DNA of 9,322 nt. Origin: Planctomycetaceae bacterium (GTDB taxonomy: Bacteria; Planctomycetota; Planctomycetia; Pirellulales; UBA1268). The stretch is taken from contig JAUWWJ010000038.1 in assembly GCA_030616935.1 (NCBI GenBank), positions 1 to 9,322 of the forward strand. Direction: 5' to 3'. A model generated the notes under the pieces. It was not told the origin of the DNA and did no database searches. It saw nothing but the letters and a program-made list of their open reading frames with translations. Position 1 is the first letter of the stretch, and each line of letters begins with the position of its first letter. A program made the translations under genes and the position numbers. Positions 1 through 6,636 of the stretch are shown piece after piece.

Positions 1-505
1 CAAGTTGCTGATTTTCATCAATAAAGCCTGTAAAGGTTTCAACTGCTTCTGATTCAGTATGCTTTGCCTCAAGCACAAACATATTGTCTTCTTTTCCGGG
101 AACAATGCGACCGCTCGTAAAATAACGACCAGGCGTCAACTCAAACACAATGGCTGGTACACCCTCATCAAACGACCATGCCCACTCAGACTCTGCTGAC
201 CAACGCGAACTGCCACCTAGCTTCTGCATCGCCACCCCCTTCCAACCACCTATAAAATCCTGAAGGGGCATAAGCTTTTCTTTTTGTACTTCTTGGTCTG
301 CCTGAGACAACTCTTCTCCCATGAGTAGTTCTGAAGTACACATACCATAAATTGAAAGAGTGATTAATAAAATCATCATCTTGCAAGCTATCTTTTTACA
401 ACATGCGTTTTTGCATGACAAAAAGTATTCATTATCACAAAATATATTCCCGTAAGCAGTTGATCTTTGTTTCATCACAACCAAAATTTTTAGTGACTTG
501 AGCAT
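1..505 (-). CDS. Secreted protein of unknown function, N-terminal part (cut by window edge)
   Basis: An open frame of 168 codons runs on the minus strand from ATG at 505 to the window edge with no stop, so the C-terminus is missing. A hydrophobic stretch at about residues 43-55 (MMILLITLSIYGM) looks like a signal peptide core, which implies export. The following part contains DFIGGWKG, a Trp-rich patch (SRWSAESEWAW) and GRYFTSGRIVPG. It reads like beta-rich secreted hypotheticals I associate with planctomycetes, but I cannot name the family. The start is uncertain. ATG at 505 has a weak GGAA upstream, whereas ATG at 475 or 379 would shorten a 42-residue N-terminal extension rich in Cys and Lys that is unusual before a signal peptide. 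It is divergent from the DUF1080 gene. That this is a real gene is fairly secure from the clean frame and the signal peptide; its function is unknown. Confidence 0.7.
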   Translation of the reverse strand, partial: MLKSLKILVVMKQRSTAYGNIFCDNEYFLSCKNACCKKIACKMMILLITLSIYGMCTSELLMGEELSQADQEVQKEKLMPLQDFIGGWKGVAMQKLGGSSRWSAESEWAWSFDEGVPAIVFELTPGRYFTSGRIVPGKEDNMFVLEAKHTESEAVETFTGFIDENQQL

Positions 506-545
506 ATCTATTCCAAAAAACTTTTTAATGTTTCTATGAATAATT

Positions 546-567
546 CAAGCAGGAAATAAACTGCTTG
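546..567. repeat. Perfect inverted repeat, 7-bp arms, 8-nt loop
   Basis: CAAGCAG (546-552) and CTGCTTG (561-567) are exact reverse complements around the loop GAAATAAA. A T/G pair at 545/568 could extend the stem by one wobble. No T-run follows on either strand, so it is not a standard intrinsic terminator. It lies 41 bp upstream of the leftward ATG at 505, a position suited to an operator or a 5'-UTR hairpin. No function is proven. Confidence 0.5.
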
Positions 568-686
568 GTATCCTGTGTTGATGCTTTACATCCCTTTAAC
601 TTCTCTACAAATTCATGCCTAAGGTAAGGGAAAATGGATGACCACAAGTCACACCTAAAACGGAATAATATTATCGGCACATAACA

Positions 687-747
687 TTGAGTATCTAAAT
701 TGCGTTATGGTCTAATGAACGTGTGGAATGCGACGCAGATGTATAAT
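687..747 (+). promoter_or_regulatory. Candidate sigma70-type promoter elements for the DUF1080-sulfatase block
   Basis: TTGAGT (687-692) is followed after 18 nt by TCTAAT (711-716), matching 4/6 and 5/6 of the -35 and -10 consensus. Separately, a perfect TATAAT lies at 742-747 but lacks a good -35 at 16-18 nt. Either would place transcription start some 70-100 nt before the ATG at 823. These are by-eye matches in AT-rich DNA, where chance matches are common. Confidence 0.3.
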
Positions 748-822
748 CCACAACGAACTCACTAAAAAATAGATGCCACCAGTTTTTGAGCCAACACTCG
801 AAAATCTTCTTAGGAACGCGAT

Positions 823-1539
823 ATGGTCACCTACCAAAACTTTCTCTCGCATTTGCATCGGTTAATTGATATCTATAACCACGTTATCACTAGAACATTT
901 CAAGTACACCACGTGCAACGTGTTACTTTCTTTTTCATAATATGCCTGGTTATTGGCACTGGTATTGCGGCCGCAGAAGAAGAATGGATTACTCTCTTCG
1001 ACGGGAAGACGCTCAACGGCTGGGAACAGGTTGCCGTAGATTCACGTTACAGTGAAAAGAGCACATGGGAGGTAATCGATGGTGCTTTAACTGGCACTGG
1101 AGCACCTTCCATGCTTGTCTGTACCAAAGGGCCGTTCAAAAATTTTCGCTATCGAGCAGAGGTCCGTATTAATGACGGCGGCAACTCGGGGCTCTATTTT
1201 CGAGCGTCACGCAACCCGACTTTTAAAGATGGCTATGAAGCCCAAATTGACAGTACGCATAAGGATCCAATTCGTACTGGATCCCTCTATGGATTCTTAA
1301 ACATTTATAAAGATCTCGTACAACCGAATGAGTGGTTTACGTATGAGTTAGAAGTTCGCGACGATCAGTGGCGTCGTCGAGACCTCACCCGAATTAGAGT
1401 AATTGTGAATGGGGATGAGCTATACGAATACCTTGACTTTGCAAAAACTTTTACTGAAGGGCACTTTGCATTCCAGCAACATGATCCTGGCAGCATTGTA
1501 AATATTCGAAGAGTTGAAGTCATGCCACTCGCAAATTGA
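823..1539 (+). CDS. Secreted DUF1080 / 3-keto-disaccharide hydrolase domain protein
   Basis: The 238-residue product has a hydrophobic export segment at about residues 34-50, with likely cleavage after the Ala run (AAA|EEEW), followed by one DUF1080 (PF06439, concanavalin-like fold) domain. Family landmarks are LFDGKTLNGW (58-67), GNSGLYFR (120-127), GYEAQI (137-142), TGSLYG (152-157) and a C-terminal GHFAFQQHDPG with a following NIRRVEV. Characterised relatives hydrolyse 3-keto-glycosides, and planctomycetes encode many copies. The substrate here is unknown; desulfated oligosaccharides are a guess from the two sulfatases downstream. ATG 823 has a good AGGAA Shine-Dalgarno at 812-816. An in-frame GTG at 913 would give a more typical short signal peptide but has no clear ribosome site. 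The gene ends in TGA, 11 nt before the next gene. Confidence 0.9.
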   Translation: MVTYQNFLSHLHRLIDIYNHVITRTFQVHHVQRVTFFFIICLVIGTGIAAAEEEWITLFDGKTLNGWEQVAVDSRYSEKSTWEVIDGALTGTGAPSMLVCTKGPFKNFRYRAEVRINDGGNSGLYFRASRNPTFKDGYEAQIDSTHKDPIRTGSLYGFLNIYKDLVQPNEWFTYELEVRDDQWRRRDLTRIRVIVNGDELYEYLDFAKTFTEGHFAFQQHDPGSIVNIRRVEVMPLAN

Positions 1540-1550
1540 GAGAACATTTT

Positions 1551-2981
1551 ATGAAGTCATGCCTGTTGTTTCTATATTCGATCGTCTGCACGTTATTTCT
1601 TGGAAGCCTACACCCCGTAGCAGATGCTGCAGACCCACCAACCATCTTGATTCTTCTAGGCGATGACATTGATAAGTCCTCGCTTGGCCCATGGGATGGT
1701 CAGGCACATACACCTCATATCGACCAGCTTGCTCTTGATGGCGTGCGGCTCGATTGTGTCTATGCCAATGTTGCGATGTGTGCACCGTTTCGACAGGAAT
1801 TTTTCAGTGGTCAGTGTGCCTGGCGTACCGGAGCGATGCCAAATCATTCAAAATCTGTTGCTGGCACCAAAAGTTTGCCCCATTATTTACAGCCACTCGG
1901 TTACCATGTTGGATTACTGGGTAAAAAACATATTGGGCCACGAGATGCCTACCCTTTTGACGACCTTGGTGATCTTCCAAAAGACCGTGATGCAAATGAC
2001 GATGCCGTATGACGTGCAGAGGCATACATTCAAAAAGCTGTTCGTGCAAAGGCCCCCTTCTGTCTTGTTGTGGCTTCGAACGACGGCCATGGACCATACA
2101 CACATGGTGATCGTAGTCAGTATTCTTCCGATACGATTCAGACGCCGCATGATGCGATTGGCACGTCTCAGTACAAGCAACAACTAGGAGCTCATCTTGC
2201 CGAAGTCACCAACCTCGACTCACTGCTAGGGCGGCTTCGGGAAATTCTTGAGAATGAAGACGTTGCTCAGAATACCTTGATTATTTTTTGCTCAGAGCAG
2301 GGTAATGCATTCCCATTCTCAAAATGGACATGTTTTGATAGTGGCTTGTCTGTGGGCGTGATTGCTGCTCTGCCAGGGGTCATTCCAGCGGGAACACACA
2401 ATAACAACATGGCATGGATTGCCGATATTGCACCGACTCTTCTTGAGGCAGCTGGTGGTGACGCAGATGAGTGGACATTTGATGGAATAAGCCAGTGGGC
2501 GAACTGGACGGGTGGCGACACCGTTGTCCATCAATATGCTTTCGGGGCATTTACGAATTGCAACATTCTCGATAATAAAACACGGAACTATCCAATTCGT
2601 TCAATTCGTGATGACAGATATACCCTGATCTGGTCACCGCAGTATCAGGACATCACATCCAATGTAACATTGACGCAGGCTCTTCAGTGGACTGCCGATG
2701 GAGAGACTGACAAATACCCTGATGTCGCCGCCTCGTGGGTAGCATGGTCTCATACACAACCAAATGCTCGTAACAAGGCTTTGGTCCATCGTCTTCATCA
2801 TCGACCCGAATGGGCTCTTTATGATCGAAAAGCTGATCCACACGAGCTTCAGAATCTTGCAGAGTCGAACGGCAATAAGCAAACATTCCAAAAGCTTCAA
2901 AAGGCACTTCGGAATTGGCTAGAACGCTGGGATGACAGTGATCCAGTCGCCACAGAAAAAGCTTTTATTCAGAAGCACTAA
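1551..2981 (+). pseudogene. Secreted sulfatase interrupted by one in-frame TGA (codon 154)
   Basis: The frame runs 476 codons from ATG 1551 to TAA 2979-2981, a normal sulfatase length, with one internal stop, TGA at 2010-2012. The two halves are in the same frame and both carry conserved S1-family sulfatase features. These are a signal peptide (1-26, ending ADA), the metal-binding Asp pair in GDDID (38-39), the formylglycine motif C77-A-P-F-R81 with a following SG, GKKH (124-127), the HGP motif at H180, then SEQG (248-251) and K258 in FPFSKWTC. The C-terminal half has LYDRKADPHELQN, typical of sulfatase ends. The layout resembles planctomycete heparan-N-sulfatase-like proteins; the substrate cannot be named. 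Terminated at the stop, the product would lose the His and the second metal-ligand pair and should be inactive. ATG 1551 is preferred over an upstream TTG at 1536 because it sits right before the signal peptide and 6 nt after AGAGAA. A premature stop, a sequencing error or UGA readthrough are all possible. Confidence 0.85.
2010..2012 (+). other. In-frame TGA inside the sulfatase, UGA-C context
   Basis: The reading is GAC GAT GCC GTA TGA CGT GCA GAG, continuing in frame into sulfatase sequence. The neighbouring DUF1080, arylsulfatase, oppC, oppB, oppA and DJ-1 genes all end in TGA, so a reassigned code is excluded. The base after the stop is C, the weakest UGA termination context known in bacteria (the one used in the prfB recoding site). 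I see no convincing SECIS-like stem just downstream. One transition (CGA to TGA, or TGG to TGA) would explain it. Confidence 0.85.
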
Positions 2982-3014
2982 ACACTCTTAATATTCCTTT
3001 GCGTGAGATTTAAA

Positions 3015-4778
3015 ATGATGACTGCGTATAACAGAACAACTTCCCAACTGTGTCAGTGCAGACTTTCACACTCCTGCGTAGGTGCCTTTCTTCGAGTCGG
3101 TGCATGCCTGACAATTGGTCTCTTTATGGGCTGCCTTGCTCGGTCTGCGCGTGCTGATAATCAGCCTAATATCCTTGTGATTCTCTCCGACGACATGGGA
3201 TATTCCGATATCGGATGTTACGGTGGTGAAATTGAAACTCCCACCTTAGATCGACTTGCACGGGATGGTGTTCGATTCACACAATTCTATAACACAGGTC
3301 GCTGCTGCCCAACACGAGCAAGCTTGCTGTCTGGTTTGTATCCTCACCAGGCTGGTATCGGTCACATGATGGATGACAGGGGGTTCCCAGGCTATCGTGG
3401 AGAATTTGGTAGCAACTGCTACACAATTGCTGAGGCCCTGCAGCCTGCCGGCTATCAGAATTACATGGCTGGTAAATGGCACGTCACACACGGACTCTCA
3501 CCCAAAAAAGCTGAAGACAAAAAAAACTGGCCTATCCAGCGAGGATTTGACCGATTCTACGGAACGATTCACGGTGCCGGAAGTTTCTTTGATCCAAATA
3601 CTTTGGTCAGGGATAACACCTTGATTTCACCCTACGCTGACCCCTCCTACAAACCAGATTCATACTATTACACAGACGCAATCGCTGACCATGCCGTCCG
3701 TTTTATTCGTGAGCACGATCAGACAAAACCTTTTTTTATGTATGTCGCTTTTACTGCCGCTCACTGGCCAATGCATGCAAAAGAAAAAGATCTTGCAAAA
3801 TATAAAGGTCGTTACAAAGAAGGTTACTCAACGATTCGAACAGATCGTTATCAAAAGATGCTCCAGCACGGTCTTGTGACGGAGGATTCCACAACACTCT
3901 GGCCCCTCGAAGAGCAATGGGGTGAGCACGGTGAATACTGGCCGTGGGATGAACGAAATATGGAGGTCTATGCCGCCATGGTTGACTCGATGGATCAGGG
4001 TATTGGAAAAATCGTACAAGCTCTTGAAACCACGAATCAATTCAACAACACACTGGTCTGCTATATGCAAGATAACGGTGGCTGCGCAGAGGGAATGGGC
4101 CGACGGAGTATTGGAAAACCAAGAGCGTCAGCACCGCCACTCCCTCCTATGAAGGCTGACACACTCCAGGTTGACATGATTCCAAAACAGACTCGTGACG
4201 GGTATCCCGTTCGACAAGGCAAAGGTGTCTTGGCAGGTCCCGCTGATACCTATATTGGGTATGGTCAAGCGTGGGCAACTGTCTCCAATACACCCTTTCG
4301 AAAGTACAAGCACTGGGTCCATGAAGGTGGTATTGCAACACCACTCATTGTTCACTGGCCAGACGGCATTGTTGACCCTGGTCGAATGGAAGGAACACCC
4401 GGTCATCTTATTGACATTATGGCAACTGCCATTGATGTTGCTGATGCAGACTACCCAAAAAATAAAACTCCCCTTGAAGGACTGAGTCTGCAACCACTCT
4501 TTCAGAAAAAGACATTGCCAAATCGAAAACTCTATTGGGAACATGAGGGCAACCGAGCAATTCGAGATGGAAACTGGAAGTTGGTCGCTGGATTTAATCA
4601 GCCTTGGGAACTCTATGATATTTCCAGTGATCGATCCGAACAGCATGATCTTTCACAGGAGCAGGCCAACCGTACGAAGAGCATGGCTGAGGCATGGGAC
4701 GCCTATGCTGCTCGAGCACAGGTCATTTCTTGGGAGAAAATTCGCCCCAAGAAAAAATCAAACGCAAAGAAAAAGTGA
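3015..4778 (+). CDS. Secreted arylsulfatase (sulfatase family S1)
   Basis: This is a complete 587-residue sulfatase that hydrolyses sulfate esters, probably on exported or periplasmic glycans. From ATG 3015 the order is: a long N-region and signal peptide ending ARSARA (about residue 47), NILVILSDDMGYSD with the metal Asp pair 59-60, the formylglycine motif C97-C-P-T-R101 followed by ASLLSG, GKWH (153-156), AHWP with His 250, the second metal pair D353-N354 in MQDNGG, and KYKHWVHEGG (430-439), whose Lys is the usual sulfate contact. The C-terminal RDGNWKLVAG and WELYDISSD are standard. The NTGRCCPTR type is frequent in planctomycetes. The first Cys of the CC pair fits C-x-P-x-R. The tail is Lys-rich (RPKKKSNAKKK). 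ATG 3015 is chosen because GAGA lies 6 nt upstream; a GTG at 3003 in the same frame is possible. It starts 33 nt after the interrupted sulfatase, so it is probably cotranscribed. It needs a formylglycine-generating enzyme, not seen here. Confidence 0.95.
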   Translation: MMTAYNRTTSQLCQCRLSHSCVGAFLRVGACLTIGLFMGCLARSARADNQPNILVILSDDMGYSDIGCYGGEIETPTLDRLARDGVRFTQFYNTGRCCPTRASLLSGLYPHQAGIGHMMDDRGFPGYRGEFGSNCYTIAEALQPAGYQNYMAGKWHVTHGLSPKKAEDKKNWPIQRGFDRFYGTIHGAGSFFDPNTLVRDNTLISPYADPSYKPDSYYYTDAIADHAVRFIREHDQTKPFFMYVAFTAAHWPMHAKEKDLAKYKGRYKEGYSTIRTDRYQKMLQHGLVTEDSTTLWPLEEQWGEHGEYWPWDERNMEVYAAMVDSMDQGIGKIVQALETTNQFNNTLVCYMQDNGGCAEGMGRRSIGKPRASAPPLPPMKADTLQVDMIPKQTRDGYPVRQGKGVLAGPADTYIGYGQAWATVSNTPFRKYKHWVHEGGIATPLIVHWPDGIVDPGRMEGTPGHLIDIMATAIDVADADYPKNKTPLEGLSLQPLFQKKTLPNRKLYWEHEGNRAIRDGNWKLVAGFNQPWELYDISSDRSEQHDLSQEQANRTKSMAEAWDAYAARAQVISWEKIRPKKKSNAKKK

Positions 4779-4816
4779 CATGACTTTGCACTTCTAGCTC
4801 TGCAGAATCTTCTGGT
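4779..4816. other. Short convergent gap between arylsulfatase and oppC
   Basis: Two opposing transcription units end 38 bp apart. The only hairpin visible is weak (CAGA 4803-4806 with TCTG 4811-4814, 4-nt loop) and has no T-run on either side, so I call no terminator. Transcripts may overlap at their 3' ends. Confidence 0.6.
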
Positions 4817-5722
4817 TCAGGTTTTCATCCGTGGGTCTAACGCGTCACGGATTCCATCACCGAGAAAATTAAGCGCAAAGAGCATGGTGGCCATAATGCC
4901 ACCAGGAAAAACCAGTGTCCACCAAAATACCAGCATCTGATTTGCTCCATCATTAATGAGGCTTCCGAGGCTTGGCTGGGGTGGTTGTACGCCAAGACCA
5001 AGAAAAGAAAGAAATGCTTCCTGCAAAATCATCGAAGGAACGGTAAGTGTAAACGTCACAATGACTGAGCTAAGTGTATTTGGAATCAAATGCTCAAAAA
5101 TTATGCCTCTATTTGTTGTTCCAAGACTTCGAGCCGCCAAAACAAAATCTTGCTCTTTGAGACTCAACACCTGGCCGCGAACAACACGTGCTGTAAGCAG
5201 CCACCCAACCGCCCCCAAAGCAAGAAATAGCAAAACCAAACTTTTACCAAGAATCGTAACCAAAATAATTACGAGAAACATATACGGCAGTGCATAGAGA
5301 ATGTCGACAATTCGCATCATAAGACTGTCGACAAGCCCACCGAAATAACCTGACACGGCTCCATATATCGTCCCAATAAAAGCAGCGACAAAAGCTGCGA
5401 GCAAACCAACAGAAAGACTCACACGAGCTCCAGATAGAACACGTGCGAGTAGATCACGACCATAAAAGTCCGTGCCAAAAGGGTGTTCTAATGATGGGGG
5501 TTGTGGACCATACGCAAGATTTTGTGTGTGGTCATCGTAACCCCAAACGACCTGCAAGAATGCTGGACCAAAACAACAACCTATCCCTAAGAGCACCAAA
5601 AAAAGGCCGCTGATCCATGCTAATTTATTCTTCTGCAGTCTTTTCCATGCATCTTCCCAAAGTGACGACCCCGCCTGGGAGTCGATCTCATCTGATTGTA
5701 ACCCAACTTGAATACATTTCAT
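4817..5722 (-). CDS. oppC: ABC peptide-type importer permease, OppC/DppC family
   Basis: The 301-residue inner-membrane permease is the second membrane subunit of a peptide/opine/nickel-type ABC importer. It begins with an OppC_N-like segment (WEDAWKRLQKNKLAW, 22-36) and a first membrane helix (about 36-56). Then come HPFGTDFYGRDLLARVL (80-96), which is highly characteristic of OppC/DppC, and several further helices. The EAA loop that docks the ATPase lies at about 190-215 (FVLAARSLG, then HLIPN). It ends GDGIRDALDPRMK, the usual family ending. Length is normal. Its ATG overlaps the oppB stop as ATGA, so it is translationally coupled and last in the operon. Substrate class cannot be told from the permease; the partner binding protein looks peptide-type. 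Confidence 0.95.
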   Translation of the reverse strand: MKCIQVGLQSDEIDSQAGSSLWEDAWKRLQKNKLAWISGLFLVLLGIGCCFGPAFLQVVWGYDDHTQNLAYGPQPPSLEHPFGTDFYGRDLLARVLSGARVSLSVGLLAAFVAAFIGTIYGAVSGYFGGLVDSLMMRIVDILYALPYMFLVIILVTILGKSLVLLFLALGAVGWLLTARVVRGQVLSLKEQDFVLAARSLGTTNRGIIFEHLIPNTLSSVIVTFTLTVPSMILQEAFLSFLGLGVQPPQPSLGSLINDGANQMLVFWWTLVFPGGIMATMLFALNFLGDGIRDALDPRMKT

Positions 5723-6636
5723 GAGACATCTACTCGTGGATCCAAAAATCCATACAAGACATCAACCACAAGATTCAACAAAAGAAGAAAAAATGCATAA
5801 AGTAAGACGATACCCATAACAAGAAAGTAATCTCGATTAAAAGCAGCATCAACGAAGTAGGGCCCTATTCCGGGAACATTGAATATTTTTTCAACAACAA
5901 CACTTCCGGTAAGCATGCTCGCTATTGCAGGCCCGAGATAACTCACTACTGGTAAAATCGCGGTAGGAAACATGTGTCGCCAGACAATTACCCATTCTGC
6001 AACTCCTTTCGCTCGTGCTGTACGAATGAAATCACTTCGAACAACATCAAGCATGCCACCTCGCATTAATCTTGCTATTGAACCTGCGTAAATAGTACCG
6101 AGCGTGAGACCGGGCAGTATCACATGGTGCCAGTCACCCCAACCAGCTGGCGGCAGCATATGCAACCGAAGAGATGCCACTAACACAAGCAAGGGTCCAA
6201 GAACAAAGCTTGGCACACTGATGCCAACGAGGGCAGCAGTCATCGCGGTATAATCCCAGACTGTATTTTGTCGAATTGCTCCAATGATTCCAGCCGTAAT
6301 GCCCACAAGTAATGACCAGAGCAGCGCAACGGCGGCTAACGTAAGGGAAACGGGAAAACCATTTGCAATAATCTCATTGACTGATCGCTGTGGATACTTT
6401 GTTGAAAGCCCAAGATCTCCTTTCAAAAGGTTCCCAATGTAACGAATGAACTGTTCTGGAAGTGGTTTATCAAAACCATACTTTGCCTCAAGTTTTTGAC
6501 GAATCTCAGCAGGTATTTCCTTTTCACTCGAAAAAGGTGAACCAGGAGCCAATCGCACAAGGGCAAAAGACGCCACAACGATAACAAGAACCGTTGGGAC
6601 AAGTTCCAGCAATCGTCGCAAAAGAAGACGAATCAT
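5719..6636 (-). CDS. oppB: ABC peptide-type importer permease, OppB/DppB family
   Basis: The 305-residue inner-membrane permease pairs with OppC to form the translocation channel. It shows the typical OppB/DppB N-terminus (RRLLELVPTVLVIVVASF), the APGSPF segment at 30-35, an extracytoplasmic region with YGFDKPLPEQF and GDLGLST (73-79), and membrane helices at about 95-120 and 130-160. The EAA loop is at about 202-228 (FIRTARAKG with FPTAILP). The end, DVLYGFLDPRV, is standard for the family. Length is normal. Its ATG overlaps the oppA stop by ATGA, and an AGGTG Shine-Dalgarno (6642-6646) lies inside the oppA end. It in turn overlaps oppC by 4 nt. Confidence 0.95.
   Translation of the reverse strand: MIRLLLRRLLELVPTVLVIVVASFALVRLAPGSPFSSEKEIPAEIRQKLEAKYGFDKPLPEQFIRYIGNLLKGDLGLSTKYPQRSVNEIIANGFPVSLTLAAVALLWSLLVGITAGIIGAIRQNTVWDYTAMTAALVGISVPSFVLGPLLVLVASLRLHMLPPAGWGDWHHVILPGLTLGTIYAGSIARLMRGGMLDVVRSDFIRTARAKGVAEWVIVWRHMFPTAILPVVSYLGPAIASMLTGSVVVEKIFNVPGIGPYFVDAAFNRDYFLVMGIVLLYAFFLLLLNLVVDVLYGFLDPRVDVS

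Larger units (their letters stand above)
506..822. other. Divergent intergenic region (317 bp)
   Basis: No convincing gene is seen here. The stretch separates the leftward truncated gene from the rightward DUF1080-sulfatase block, so it should hold promoters for both. It contains a perfect 7-bp inverted repeat near the leftward gene, a 10-bp AT palindrome (ATAATATTAT, 665-674), and two plus-strand promoter-like elements, listed separately. The composition is AT-rich compared with the flanking genes, as expected for a regulatory spacer. Confidence 0.7.

Noticed and set aside
1263..1284. Two GGATCC sites 10 nt apart resembling an engineered junction
   Set aside because: They lie within conserved DUF1080 coding sequence with an uninterrupted frame; this is coincidence.
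2010..2060. Selenocysteine insertion at the internal TGA
   Set aside because: No strong stem-loop with a suitable apical loop is visible just downstream, and selenocysteine is not known at this position in sulfatases.
1663..2187. 174-codon frame crossing the internal TGA in another reading frame
   Set aside because: I considered it as a frameshift product, but its sequence has no sulfatase motifs; the true continuation stays in the original frame across the TGA.
1536..2981. Genetic code with TGA as a sense codon
   Set aside because: TGA ends the DUF1080, arylsulfatase, oppC, oppB, oppA and DJ-1 genes at sensible positions, so it works as a stop in this genome.
4128..4646. 172-codon minus-strand open frame inside the arylsulfatase
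   Set aside because: It is an antisense shadow of conserved sulfatase sequence with no recognisable features.
4803..4814. Hairpin in the convergent gap as a bidirectional terminator
   Set aside because: The stem is only 4 bp and no T-run follows on either strand.
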